Positions 42,109 to 50,585 of a DNA stretch of 64,000 nt are shown one piece after another. The stretch comes from Leucobacter chromiireducens subsp. solipictus (GTDB lineage: Bacteria > Actinomycetota > Actinomycetes > Actinomycetales > Microbacteriaceae): contig NZ_QYAC01000003.1 in the NCBI RefSeq assembly GCF_016758195.1, forward strand, positions 124,001 through 188,000, in the 5' to 3' direction. Position numbers and translations under genes: made by a program. The notes under the pieces were generated by a model. That model was not told the origin of the DNA and searched no databases. It was given only the letters and a program-made list of their open reading frames with translations. The first letter of the stretch is position 1. Each line of letters starts with the position of its first letter.

Positions 42109-42155
42109 GTCCGGCCCGGCCCCCGTCACCGCATCGCAGCGGCCGGGGGCCGGAC
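42109..42155. terminator. convergent hairpin terminator
   Basis: GTCCGGCCC (42109-42117) pairs with GGGCCGGAC (42147-42155); the intervening sequence is also GC-rich and can extend the pairing. It begins 8 nt after the fasciclin stop and runs up to the stop codon of the convergent tetR gene. Confidence 0.55.
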
Positions 42156-42751
42156 TATGCCCGGGGCTCGCGAGCGTCGTCGGTCGCGCCGGGCCCCGAC
42201 TGGACGAGCTGCCACGCGTCTGAGACGAGCGCGCGGGCCTCGGCGGTGGACAATTGCCCCGTCAGCCAGCGGCCGGACACGCCCTCGATGATCGCGGTGA
42301 GGAGCACCGCCGCGCGATCCGCGGGGAGCCGGAGGGCGGCGCCGGCCAGGTCGCGCTCCAGGTCGGCCTGCCACTGCTGGGTCGATTCCGCGAGGGAGTC
42401 GCGCAGCGCCTCCTCGAATACGGCGATCGCGCGGATCTCGTTCCACACGATGGAGTTGTCGCGCACGGCCGCGGTGTCCGCAATGTCGGTCAGGAGCGTG
42501 GCGCGCACCGGATCGGTGTCCGGCGCCACCGAATCGGGGTGCCGGTCGGGCAGGCGCTCGCGCGAGGCCTCGTGCACGAACGACAGGGTCGCGGACATGA
42601 GCCCCTCCCGGTCGCTGAAGTGGTAGTACACCAACCCCACGGAGACGCCGGCTTCTTTCGCGACGTCACTCACCCGCATTCCGCGAATGCCGTCGGCCGC
42701 GATCCGTCGGGCGCAGGCCTCGAGGATGCGCGTGCGCGTCGAATCTGCCAT
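42155..42751 (-). CDS. TetR-family regulator of the amidase/permease locus
   Basis: A 198-residue TetR protein with the HTH at about residues 24-50 (MRVSDVAKEAGVSVGLVYYHFSDREGLM). The C-terminal domain resembles the TetR_C group that includes BetI-like repressors. ATG 42751 has GGGGAG about 10 nt upstream. It follows the amidase gene by 40 nt on the same strand. The 18-bp palindrome at 44491-44508 between the amidase and permease starts is its likely target. Confidence 0.88.
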   Translation of the reverse strand: MADSTRTRILEACARRIAADGIRGMRVSDVAKEAGVSVGLVYYHFSDREGLMSATLSFVHEASRERLPDRHPDSVAPDTDPVRATLLTDIADTAAVRDNSIVWNEIRAIAVFEEALRDSLAESTQQWQADLERDLAGAALRLPADRAAVLLTAIIEGVSGRWLTGQLSTAEARALVSDAWQLVQSGPGATDDAREPRA

Positions 42752-42791
42752 TGCTGATCGCTCCCCTCGAAGACTGCGGACGGACTCTACG

Positions 42792-44462
42792 TTAGCGGCC
42801 GCGCGCGCCGGGCACGGGGCGTGGGCCGCGGACACGCTCGAAGTCCGCGGCCCACGCGAGGAGTCGGGGATCGCTGTAGGCGGCCCCCGCAAAGGTGACC
42901 CCCACGGGCATGCCGGTGGACGGCATGGTGCCCATCGAGGTCGTGACCGTCGGCACGCCGAGGTGCCGGATCGCGAGGTTTCCGTTCGAATAGTGGGTGC
43001 CGTTGCGCCAAGCGTGGTCCGCGGCGCGCGGGTCGTGATCCGCGTGTGCCGCACCGACATCCGCGTTCGCCGGAAACACCACCGCGTCGAAACCCTCGCG
43101 CTCCAGCCACTCCTCGAGGAGCGTGCGTCGCAGTTCCTCGAGCTGCGCGAGCGCGCGCGCGAAACCGGGGATCGCGGCGGGATCGACGCCGGGTCCGTCG
43201 TGGTCCCGGGCGCGAGGCAGGGCCGCGACGATGGCGAGGATGTCCGAGTAGCGATCCGTGTTGTCGGCGACCTCCGGGTAGCGGTCCGGGAGCGTGCCCG
43301 TGGGCAGCGGGAAGATGGTGGCCCCGTCGACCTGCGCGAGGCGGTGGAGCGCCGGATCGCCGTTCGCGCGTAGGAAGTCGTCCCAGGCGGCGGCGACGAG
43401 GGTCGTGAACTCGTGCGTCATCCAGTCGGCGGGCAACTCGGCGAAGGTGTCGAGTTGCTCGTGCGTGGGATCGGTGCCCTCGTAGCGGTCGATGAGCGGG
43501 AAGTCCGTGACGACCACCGTTGCCCCGGCCGCCTCCAGCGTGTCGCGGGTGCGTGCCCAGAGGGCGCGCACGTCCGGGTGAACCTCCAGCGGAGCGTCGG
43601 GGTCCTCCCCGAGGTAGCGGCGCGGAACCGCGAACCGTGCGCCGCGGAGCGCGCCGGGGGTGGCGAGCTGGCGGTAGTCGCTCGGGCGGTGCGCGCTGGG
43701 CAGCGGCAGGGGAACCGCGGTTTGGGCCCGCCAGAAGTCGCCGCGGCGTTCCGGATCGTCCTGCACGAGCACGTTCAGTACTTCGAGCAGGTCCGCGACG
43801 GTCTTGGTGTGCGGCACGATCACGTCGCGGGTGGGGAAGAGCGGCCAGTTTCCGCGCATCGAGAGGAGGCCCCGGGATGGCGTGTAGGCAACGATCCCGT
43901 TGTTGGAGGCGGGACTGCGTCCGGAGGAGACCGTTTCCTCGCCCATGCCGAACTGGCACAGCGACGCGGCGACCGCGACGGCGGAGCCGTTGGAGGAGCC
44001 CGAGGCGTACGCGGCGGCGAGGTAGTCGGGGTGAAAGGGGCTTTCGGCCCGGCCGTAGAGGCCGCGCTGCATGCCGCCGTCGGCCATCGGCGGCATGTTC
44101 GTTTTCCCGATGAGTACCGCTCCGGCGTCGCGCAGCAGCAGCACGGAGTGCGCGTCCCACTGTGCGATCAGGCCCTGAAACGCGGGGGAGCCGGACGCGA
44201 CGGTGAGGCCCGCCACCATGTACGAGTCCTTCACCGTGAACGGGATGCCCTCGAGCGGCCGGGCCTCGCCCGCTCGGATCCGGGCGTCGGATGCGCGAGC
44301 CTCCGCGAGCGCGTGCGGGTTCCGCACGACCACCGCGTTGAGCTCGGGCGCGGCGGCGATCCGCTCGAGGTGGTGGGCGAGCAGCGACTCGGCGGTGGTG
44401 CGCCCCGCCTGGAGCGCGGCGCGCAGTTCGGCGATGGACGCGTGGTCGAGAGCGGCGGTCAA
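42792..44462 (-). CDS. amidase-signature family enzyme
   Basis: A 556-residue amidase-signature hydrolase. The Ser-cisSer-Lys triad is visible: Lys78 (FTVKDS), the cis-Ser around 157 (SGSSNGS at 154-160) and nucleophile Ser180 (GEETVSSGRSPA, aligned with the usual GTDTGGSIRxPA). The nucleophile loop is unusual, with E-E and V-S replacing T-D and G-G. The start is TTG at 44462, 6 nt after a perfect AGGAGG. It diverges from an NCS1 permease and agmatine deiminase, so it may act on a related amide or carbamoyl compound. The substrate is inferred, not shown. Confidence 0.87.
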   Translation of the reverse strand: MTAALDHASIAELRAALQAGRTTAESLLAHHLERIAAAPELNAVVVRNPHALAEARASDARIRAGEARPLEGIPFTVKDSYMVAGLTVASGSPAFQGLIAQWDAHSVLLLRDAGAVLIGKTNMPPMADGGMQRGLYGRAESPFHPDYLAAAYASGSSNGSAVAVAASLCQFGMGEETVSSGRSPASNNGIVAYTPSRGLLSMRGNWPLFPTRDVIVPHTKTVADLLEVLNVLVQDDPERRGDFWRAQTAVPLPLPSAHRPSDYRQLATPGALRGARFAVPRRYLGEDPDAPLEVHPDVRALWARTRDTLEAAGATVVVTDFPLIDRYEGTDPTHEQLDTFAELPADWMTHEFTTLVAAAWDDFLRANGDPALHRLAQVDGATIFPLPTGTLPDRYPEVADNTDRYSDILAIVAALPRARDHDGPGVDPAAIPGFARALAQLEELRRTLLEEWLEREGFDAVVFPANADVGAAHADHDPRAADHAWRNGTHYSNGNLAIRHLGVPTVTTSMGTMPSTGMPVGVTFAGAAYSDPRLLAWAADFERVRGPRPVPGARGR

Positions 44463-44489
44463 GCGGGGCCTCCTGGGGTCACAACGGCT

Positions 44490-44518
44490 TTGACTGAATA
44501 TTCAGTCAGTGTTACTGT
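44490..44518 (+). promoter_or_regulatory. permease promoter overlapping 18-bp TetR-type operator
   Basis: TTGACT (44490-44495), a 17-nt spacer and TACTGT (44513-44518). The perfect palindrome TGACTGAAT-ATTCAGTCA (44491-44508) overlaps the -35 and most of the spacer. It also lies about 30-45 nt upstream of the divergent amidase start, so one dimer could shut off both directions. Confidence 0.75.
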
Positions 44519-44553
44519 AGCGCCGAACGACGGAGTTTCCAAAGGAGAACGAA

Positions 44554-46041
44554 GTGAACGCAGCAGGACCACAGCGAGCCGCCACGGGAGCGGCGACGAA
44601 GCTGATCGACCAGTTCGGCACGGTGGAACGCGCGGGGGTCGACTACGTGCCAACGGCCGACCGCACCTCCTCGCCGGGCAACCTCTTCCGGGTGTTCCTG
44701 GGCGGCAACCTCGCGCTGTCGGTCGTGATCTTCGGGTGGCTGCCCGTCACCTTCGGCCTGAACTTCTGGCAGGCGATCGCGTCGAGCGCGGTCGGGCTGC
44801 TGATCGGCCTCGCGCTCATGGTGCCGATGACCCTCCTGGGTGCACGCACCGGCACCAACAACCCGGTGTCGAGCGGCGCGCACTTCGGGATGCGTGGCCG
44901 GCTCCTCGGCTCCACGCTCACCCTGATGTTCGCGATCGCCTACGCCGCGATCGCGGTGTGGACCTCGGGTGAGGCGCTGGTCGCGGGCGCGCACCGCCTC
45001 TTCGGGACCCCGGAGAACAGCACCGCGCTGCTGATCGGCTACGCGATCATCGCGGTCGAGGTGGTCCTCATCGCGCTCTACGGGCACGGCACGATCGTGG
45101 CCCTGCAGAAGTTCATCATCCCGATCGCGGGCGTCCTGCTGATCGTGGGCCTCATCGCGTTCGCGCCCGAGTTCTCCCCGACCCGGACGTCCGGCGAGTA
45201 CCTGCTCGGCGAGTTCTGGCCGACCTGGCTGTTCGCGGTCACCATCTCGATCGGGGGACCGCTCTCCTACGCGCCCTCGGTGGGGGACTACACGCGCCGG
45301 ATCAATCCCGGGCGGTTCACGGATCGACAGGTGGCCCTGGCCAGCTGTGGGGGGATCTTCGCGGGGCTGTTCGCGACCGCGAGCTTCGGGGCGTTCACCG
45401 CGAGCACCTTCGAGACCCTCTCGCCGTCCTACGTCGCCGACCTGGTGGCGCACGCCCCGGGCTGGTACCTCGTCCCGTTGCTGCTCCTCGCGATCATGGG
45501 CGGCTTCGGGCAGGGCGTCATCAACATCTACGCGAGCGGACTCGACCTCGAATCCATCGTGCCGCGGCTCAGCCGCACCCAGACGACGCTGATCACCTCG
45601 GGTGTGGCGCTCGCCGTCATGTATCTCGGCGTGATCGCGACGGACGCGATCTCCTCGATCACCGCGATGACGGTGGTGCTCAACGCGTTCGCAGGACCCT
45701 GGGTGGTGATCAACGGCATCGGGTTCCTCGTGGCGCGGCGCGGCCGCTACGACCCGGTCGCGCTGCAGCGCTTCGGGCTGGGCCACTCGGGCGGCCGCTA
45801 CTGGTTCAGTCACGGCTGGAACTTCCGTGCCGTGATCCCGCTCCTCGTGGGTGCCCTGGCCGGCCTGCTGACCGTGCAGAACGAGCTCTACGCGGCGCCG
45901 CTTGCCGACGTCGCCGGCGGCCTCGACATCAGCCTGCCGCTCTCCGTGGGCGTTGCCGCCGCGCTGTACCTGCTCGCGCTCCGTATCTGGCCGGAGCGCG
46001 GGGTGAACGACGGCGTCGCCGCCGTCGAACGTCCCCAGTAG
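44554..46041 (+). CDS. NCS1-family (purine-cytosine-permease-like) transporter
   Basis: A 495-residue membrane protein with about 12 helices. Family features: the N-terminal FGTVERAGVDYVPTADRTSSPGNLFRVFLGGNLALSVVIFG, MTLLGARTGTNNPVSSGAHFGMRG, and ISIGGPLSYAPSVGDYTRRI. NCS1 proteins import nucleobases, hydantoins, allantoin and related compounds with Na+ or H+. GTG 44554 has AAAGGAG 7 nt upstream. The agmatine deiminase follows after 49 nt, so the cargo may be a guanidino or amide compound. That would be unusual for NCS1 and is inference. Confidence 0.88.
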   Translation: MNAAGPQRAATGAATKLIDQFGTVERAGVDYVPTADRTSSPGNLFRVFLGGNLALSVVIFGWLPVTFGLNFWQAIASSAVGLLIGLALMVPMTLLGARTGTNNPVSSGAHFGMRGRLLGSTLTLMFAIAYAAIAVWTSGEALVAGAHRLFGTPENSTALLIGYAIIAVEVVLIALYGHGTIVALQKFIIPIAGVLLIVGLIAFAPEFSPTRTSGEYLLGEFWPTWLFAVTISIGGPLSYAPSVGDYTRRINPGRFTDRQVALASCGGIFAGLFATASFGAFTASTFETLSPSYVADLVAHAPGWYLVPLLLLAIMGGFGQGVINIYASGLDLESIVPRLSRTQTTLITSGVALAVMYLGVIATDAISSITAMTVVLNAFAGPWVVINGIGFLVARRGRYDPVALQRFGLGHSGGRYWFSHGWNFRAVIPLLVGALAGLLTVQNELYAAPLADVAGGLDISLPLSVGVAAALYLLALRIWPERGVNDGVAAVERPQ

Positions 46042-46090
46042 CGGTGGTCCCTGCCCCTCCCTCATTTGCCCGTACCGAAAGGACCCACAC

Positions 46091-47134
46091 ATGACTTACA
46101 CGCCGACCCAGGCCCCTGCCTGGCAGATGCCCAGCGAAACCGACCCCCACGAGCGCGTCTTTATGGCGTTCCCGCCGCGCGGGGAATCGTTCGGAAACGC
46201 GAGCGAGGACACCGAGGATGCGCGCGCGGCCTGGACCGCCGTGGCGCACGCGACGGCGGACTTCGTTCCCGTGACAATGGTCGTCGATCCCGCCGACCGC
46301 GCGGTGGCGCAGCGACTGCTCTCCGCGGAGATCACCCTCGTCGAGGCGCCGCTCGACGACGCGTGGATGCGCGACATCGGCCCCACGTTCGTGCGCGGAT
46401 CCGGCGGACGGCTGGGTGCCGTGGACTGGGTGTTTAACGGCTGGGGGCAACAGTCCTGGGCCGCCTGGGAACGGGACCGACACATCGGCGCATTCGTCGC
46501 GGAGCTGGCCGGGGCGGAACTCGTGAGCTCCGAGCTCGTCACCGAGGGTGGCGGCATCCACGTCGACGGGCAAGGCACCGTGCTGCTCACCGACACCGTG
46601 CAGCTCGACCGGTTCCGCAACCCGGGATGGTCGCGCGATGCGATCGAGGCGGAACTGCGGCGCACGATCGGTGCGGACCGGGCGATCTGGTTCCCGCGCG
46701 GGCTCCACCGCGATTCGCAGCGCTTCGGCACCCGCGGTCACATCGACATCGTGGCCACCATGCCGGACGCGGACACCCTGCTCGTGCACCGACAGCAGGA
46801 CCCGAGCCACCCGGATTTCCACCTGTGGGAGGCGCTCGAGCGTGTCATCGAAGAGTCCACCACGCACGCGGGGACGCCCTGGCGGGTGATCGAGCTCGAC
46901 GCACCCACCCGGGTCACCGACGAGGAGGGCTGGACTGACTACAGCTACGTGAACCACTTGGTGACCAACGGTGCCGTGATCGCCTGCACCTTCGACGACC
47001 CGAAGGATGCGGACGCGGCAGCGCGACTCGCGGAGGCGTACCCGGGCCGCGAGATCGTCGGCGTCGACGCGCGCAACATCTTCCGCTACGGCGGCGGCAT
47101 CCACTGCATCACGCAGCACCAGCCACGGGTGTAG
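46091..47134 (+). CDS. aguA: agmatine deiminase family protein
   Basis: A 347-residue porphyromonas-type peptidyl-arginine deiminase/agmatine deiminase. Catalytic features: DDAWMRDIGPTFV, the EGGGIHVDGQGTVLLT block (His of the triad), GHIDIVATMPD, and the nucleophile Cys339 in GGGIHCITQHQP. It would convert agmatine, or a similar guanidino compound, to N-carbamoylputrescine and ammonia. ATG 46091 has GAAAGGA upstream. It is downstream of an NCS1 permease in one transcript. No nitrilase-type AguB is present; the divergent amidase may take that step. Confidence 0.9.
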   Translation: MTYTPTQAPAWQMPSETDPHERVFMAFPPRGESFGNASEDTEDARAAWTAVAHATADFVPVTMVVDPADRAVAQRLLSAEITLVEAPLDDAWMRDIGPTFVRGSGGRLGAVDWVFNGWGQQSWAAWERDRHIGAFVAELAGAELVSSELVTEGGGIHVDGQGTVLLTDTVQLDRFRNPGWSRDAIEAELRRTIGADRAIWFPRGLHRDSQRFGTRGHIDIVATMPDADTLLVHRQQDPSHPDFHLWEALERVIEESTTHAGTPWRVIELDAPTRVTDEEGWTDYSYVNHLVTNGAVIACTFDDPKDADAAARLAEAYPGREIVGVDARNIFRYGGGIHCITQHQPRV

Positions 47135-47168
47135 CGGGGCGCAGAAACCGGGGCCGACGGAACGCATC

Positions 47169-47207
47169 GGGCCGACGGGCGGTCGCCGTGCGAGCGCCCG
47201 TCGGCCC
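47169..47207 (+). terminator. hairpin terminator after agmatine deiminase gene
   Basis: A perfect 13-bp stem: GGGCCGACGGGCG (47169-47181) with its complement at 47195-47207 and a 13-nt loop, about 35 nt after the stop codon. An additional partial copy of GGGCCGACGG lies just upstream, near 47150. Confidence 0.75.
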
Positions 47208-47291
47208 CACATCTGATGAGCAGGAAAAGACTGTTAGGCTCTTCGCGAGATGGGGTCCGTCCGCACGCACTGCGCTCGACTGGGAGAGTCA

Positions 47292-47714
47292 ATGGCTATC
47301 GTGAACACCGCACCGACGACAGGCGAAGAGACAACTGACGTCCAGCGCTCCGCAGCGGACCGGTTTATGCGTCGCCTGCTGCGCGTCTCCGAAATCAAGA
47401 AGACCCCGTTCATCGACCGGGACGCGCACCGGAACTTCCGGGTTGCCATCATCATCTCGGGGGTGCGGTGCCTGATCACCTACCTCCTGATCCCGATCCT
47501 CGTTCCCATCGTTGGCGTCGCCGGGGTCCTGGCCGCGCCCGTTGGCATAGTGCTGTGCGCGATCGCCGTGGTGAACGGCGTGATCAGCGTGCGCCGCTTC
47601 TGGGTCAGCGACCACCGCGGCAAGTGGATGTACACGTGGTTCATGGTGTTCGTCTTCGCGGTGCTGGCGATCGCCCTCGTCTCCGACATCACGCGGATGG
47701 TGAACCCCGCATGA
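47292..47714 (+). CDS. small membrane protein, function unknown
   Basis: A 140-residue protein with a charged N-terminus (about 1-45) and three hydrophobic segments: VAIIISGVRCLITYLLIPIL, IVGVAGVLAAPVGIVLCAIAVV and TWFMVFVFAVLAIALV. The charged stretch SVRRFWVSDHRGKWMYTWF is a pattern I have seen in conserved actinobacterial membrane proteins without assigned function. ATG 47292 has GGGAGAG upstream. Its stop overlaps the start of the next small gene (ATGA). Confidence 0.75.
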   Translation: MAIVNTAPTTGEETTDVQRSAADRFMRRLLRVSEIKKTPFIDRDAHRNFRVAIIISGVRCLITYLLIPILVPIVGVAGVLAAPVGIVLCAIAVVNGVISVRRFWVSDHRGKWMYTWFMVFVFAVLAIALVSDITRMVNPA

Positions 47715-47932
47715 GCGCCGCACCCGATCCCCGGACCGACGGGACCCTGAACTCCGATCCGGCCGCCGAGCCGGCGCTGGATCCGGCAACCGTGGACAGC
47801 ACCGCCATGGAGAGCGCCGCGACGGATGACGGCCCGGAGAAGCTCCCCATGAATACCTGGGTCACCCTGGGGTTGTTCGCCGCATTTGTCGTCGCATTCG
47901 GGACGTGCGCGTCGAGCTTCATGTTCAACTAG
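47711..47932 (+). CDS. small single-TM protein, function unknown
   Basis: A 73-residue protein: an acidic, Ala/Pro/Thr-rich soluble half, then one TM helix (TWVTLGLFAAFVVAFGTCASSFMF) at the C-terminus. It is coupled to the preceding membrane protein by an ATGA overlap. The 3' end overlaps the convergent GNAT gene by 8 nt. Not recognised. Confidence 0.65.
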   Translation: MSAAPDPRTDGTLNSDPAAEPALDPATVDSTAMESAATDDGPEKLPMNTWVTLGLFAAFVVAFGTCASSFMFN

Positions 47933-49097
47933 GGGTGCGCGGAGGCCCGGAGGGTGCCGTTCCCTCGCAACGCTCCACGCTGAGACCGTAGCTCACGGAG
48001 CGATCGCGCTCAGCGAAGCCCAGCCGCTCATACATGGCAAGTGCGCCGCTCGGGTTGTCCGCATCCACGTCAAGTTCGACGCTCGAGAACCCTCGGGCTT
48101 CGTGGGCGCGCAGTGCCGCCGCGATGAGTGGCGTGGCGAGCCCGGTGCCACGCCAAGCTCGGGTGACTCCGATCGCGTCGAACACGCTGAAGCGCTCACC
48201 GTGCAGCACCCACTCTTTCCGGTTGACCGCGGCAAGTACAAAACCCGCCACCTGGTGCGGGTCCCGTAGTGTCCCGCGCCCACTCAGTGCGAGCAGCGAA
48301 ATGCCGGGTGCAAAGGTGTGATCGCGCCCCTGGCGACGCCAGTCGCGCCGCGAGATCGGGGTGAAACCCCAGTGGTCGCGAAACGCGTCGTTGAATGCGA
48401 TCCGAGTGCGTTCGGAATATCGAAGGGCAAACGGCCGAAGCTGGATCCCGGACGGCAGCGTGCGCACGGGAATGCTCGGCGCGGGAGCCGCTGACGCCGG
48501 TGCCGTGGTGCCCAGGGGGCGACGCAACCGGAGCCAGGTGCGGACTGGAGTGTGGCCTGCGGCGCGGTACAGCCGTGCCGCGGGGGAGCCTGGCGTGTGT
48601 GCGAAGGCGGTGAGGAGCTGGGGGAACCCAGGATGATCCGGGGTGCGGGCCGTGGGGGCGGGGCGTGCCCCGAGTTCCCGGCCACGGTGCTGCTGCCATA
48701 CGAAGAGCGCCCGGCCCACACCTCGGCCGCGGATCCGTGGGTGCACGGTTCCCTCGAGGCGGACCTCGATATGGGCAGGGATCGCGCGGAAGGGGTCCGG
48801 TGCCGGGTCGTCCTCGCGGACGCAGGCACCGTACGCAAGTGCCGTCCCGCCCGGGCCGATCGCGATAACCCCGTCGCGTCGCGGCACGAAGTTCGATTCG
48901 GCAAAGAGCGACGCGACGGTCGCGCGCTCGTGACGTTCGTGGGGATGGTCGACGCGCCCCGCGGCGAGATGGAGGCGATGGATCAGTGCGGCATCGGTCT
49001 TGCGCATCGGGCGCCAGCGGAGCGGAGTCTCGCCTGCCTCGGCCGGGAGGCCGGCAGAAGCTTCCGGCGATGCGTGAGCAGGGGGTGGAGGGTGCAT
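47925..49097 (-). CDS. two-domain GNAT N-acetyltransferase
   Basis: A 390-residue protein with two GNAT modules, laid out like mycothiol synthase. Module 1 (about 30-180) has IEVRLEGTVHPRIRGRGVGRALFVWQQHRGRELGA; module 2 (about 200-375) has VFDAIGVTRAWRGTGLATPLIAAALRAHEARGFSSVELDVDADNPSGALAMYERLGF, the acetyl-CoA motif followed by a MYERLGF ending. ATG 49097 has AAAGGA upstream. The expected CoA loop (Q/RxxGxG/A) is intact in both halves. The substrate is unknown, and it is probably not MshD itself given its divergence. Confidence 0.85.
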   Translation of the reverse strand: MHPPPPAHASPEASAGLPAEAGETPLRWRPMRKTDAALIHRLHLAAGRVDHPHERHERATVASLFAESNFVPRRDGVIAIGPGGTALAYGACVREDDPAPDPFRAIPAHIEVRLEGTVHPRIRGRGVGRALFVWQQHRGRELGARPAPTARTPDHPGFPQLLTAFAHTPGSPAARLYRAAGHTPVRTWLRLRRPLGTTAPASAAPAPSIPVRTLPSGIQLRPFALRYSERTRIAFNDAFRDHWGFTPISRRDWRRQGRDHTFAPGISLLALSGRGTLRDPHQVAGFVLAAVNRKEWVLHGERFSVFDAIGVTRAWRGTGLATPLIAAALRAHEARGFSSVELDVDADNPSGALAMYERLGFAERDRSVSYGLSVERCEGTAPSGPPRTPS

Positions 49098-49132
49098 GCG
49101 GGAGCGTCCTTTCGCGCGGGGGTGAACTCCTG

Positions 49133-49162
49133 AATCTATCTTTTCTGATACGATCGTGTCAA
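49133..49162 (-). promoter_or_regulatory. GNAT-gene promoter with near-palindromic operator
   Basis: On the minus strand a perfect -35 TTGACA (49162-49157), an 18-nt spacer and TAGATT (49138-49133). A 16-nt dyad TGATACGATCGTGTCA (49146-49161; one mismatched pair) overlaps it, flanked by TTCT/AGAA. It lies in the divergent gap with a YqeB-like gene, and a PaaX-type regulator is encoded two genes away. Confidence 0.55.
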
Positions 49163-49196
49163 GAAAGAGAGAAAAGTGCGAAAGGGGTGAGGCGCA

Positions 49197-49721
49197 GTGG
49201 GTGCATCGCAGAATGACGATCCGGCGCGCAGCGAGACTGTGCTGCGTATGACGGCGGCCGACAAGGTACTGGTATGGGGGGTGTGTGGTGGCGCTGGAGT
49301 GGGGCTGGGGTTTGCCCTGCCGTGGCTGCTGCAGCACGTCGCGACGTGGCCGATCCCGTACCTCGACGTTCTGAAGTTCCTGGGCTCGTTTGAGCATCCC
49401 CTGATGGTGGCGGGTCGCCCGGCGGTGCTGGGGATTATTGGCTTGGTGATTGCGTTCGTGATCACGTCCCAGAGCGCGGTGCTCACGCTGAGTGACCGGC
49501 AGATCCAGATTCGCGAGGGAGATGACGTTCGCGTCGTGGCTCGGGAGCAGGTCGGTGGCGTCTATCGTCACGGCGGCAAGGTGCGTATTGAGTCGGTGGC
49601 AGGGCGCGTGCTGTTCGACGACGACGTCGAGGGCGGGAAAGCTGTGATCGCGGCCGCGTTTACGCGGCACGGGTACCCCTGGGAGAGCGTTGATGCACGG
49701 ACGCCGCCGGCGGGCCCCTGA
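49197..49721 (+). CDS. YqeB-like membrane protein
   Basis: A 174-residue protein with two or three hydrophobic segments in the first half (VLVWGVCGGAGVGLGFALPWLLQ and AVLGIIGLVIAFVITSQ), then a soluble PH-like domain (VLTLSDRQIQIREGDDVRVVAREQVGGVYRHGGKVRIESVAGRVLFDDD). This matches what I recall of the YqeB family; the assignment is tentative. GTG 49197 has GGTGAGG upstream. The PaaX-type regulator follows after 18 nt. Confidence 0.65.
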   Translation: MGASQNDDPARSETVLRMTAADKVLVWGVCGGAGVGLGFALPWLLQHVATWPIPYLDVLKFLGSFEHPLMVAGRPAVLGIIGLVIAFVITSQSAVLTLSDRQIQIREGDDVRVVAREQVGGVYRHGGKVRIESVAGRVLFDDDVEGGKAVIAAAFTRHGYPWESVDARTPPAGP

Positions 49722-49739
49722 GCGCGATACGGTATCCGT

Positions 49740-50585
49740 ATGACGGTCGAGGTGGTGGAAGCGAAGACCATTGAGGTGTCGCCCCGCACGATCATCGAGG
49801 GCTGCCTGGGGGTGAACGGGCGAGCTCAGCTCGACTTTCTGTATGACGTAGGCCTCGAACTGGGCGTTCCTGAGCAGCGTGTGCGGCTCGCAATCCGGCG
49901 CATGGAAGCCGCGGGATCGTTGCGTCAGCTGGGGCGTGGCCGTGCGGGGCAGCTCGAGCGTACCGGCCCGGCCATCGCCGAGGCCGCGGCGGAGGAGCGG
50001 CTCGTCGACTTTGCGTTCACGCAGGATGCGGGCGGTGCGCCGTGGGATGGGCGGTGGCGGATTCTCGCATTCTCAATCCCCGAAGCGGAGCGCGCCGAGC
50101 GAGACGCTGTGCGGGGCGCGCTGACGCTCCTCGGGGCCGTGGCACTCGCACCGGGGATGTACCTGTCGTCGCACGAACTCGGCCCCGAGGTGGGCCGGCT
50201 CCTCGCGCTCAAGGGCTTCGAGTCCCGGCTGATTGAAGCCGCAACGACCGAGCTCCACGTTCCGGGGTGCGCGGATGACGTGGCGATCGCTGAACGGTAC
50301 TGGCCGGCCGAACCGACGCTTGCGGCGTATGCGCCTCTCGGGCGTGAGCTGGTCCGCGCGGAGCGTACCCGCCCGGACGGTCGGGTCGCGATCGCCGCGC
50401 AGGCGCTGCAGCTGAGCGAGGCTCTGGATCAGGCGCTGCGGGCCGATCCGCTGGTGCCACGGGAGCTCCGGGCGCGTGACTGGCACCCCGAAACCGTGCG
50501 GCGGCGGTTCCTGCGCGTGTGGGAAGACCTCCGGGCGCTGGCGCCAGAGCTCCCCATGTTCGAGGACGCGCCGCTAGCCACCTGA
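49740..50585 (+). CDS. PaaX-family transcriptional regulator
   Basis: A 281-residue PaaX-type (GntR-like winged-helix) regulator. The N-terminal wHTH reads SPRTIIEGCLGVNGRAQLDFLYDVGLELGVPEQRVRLAIRRMEAAGSLRQLGRGRAGQ; the central PaaX domain has WDGRWRILAFSIPEAERAERDAVRGALTLLGAVALAPGMYLSSHELG. PaaX itself represses phenylacetate catabolism, sensing phenylacetyl-CoA. No paa genes are nearby, so the effector here is unknown. The near-palindrome at 49146-49161 is a candidate site. It overlaps the convergent MFS gene by 12 nt. Confidence 0.85.
   Translation: MTVEVVEAKTIEVSPRTIIEGCLGVNGRAQLDFLYDVGLELGVPEQRVRLAIRRMEAAGSLRQLGRGRAGQLERTGPAIAEAAAEERLVDFAFTQDAGGAPWDGRWRILAFSIPEAERAERDAVRGALTLLGAVALAPGMYLSSHELGPEVGRLLALKGFESRLIEAATTELHVPGCADDVAIAERYWPAEPTLAAYAPLGRELVRAERTRPDGRVAIAAQALQLSEALDQALRADPLVPRELRARDWHPETVRRRFLRVWEDLRALAPELPMFEDAPLAT

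Noticed and set aside
44512-46092. Long minus-strand open frame opposite the NCS1 permease
   Set aside because: Its His/Arg/Asp/Gln-rich sequence is what the complement of hydrophobic GC-rich codons gives; the permease on the other strand is clear.
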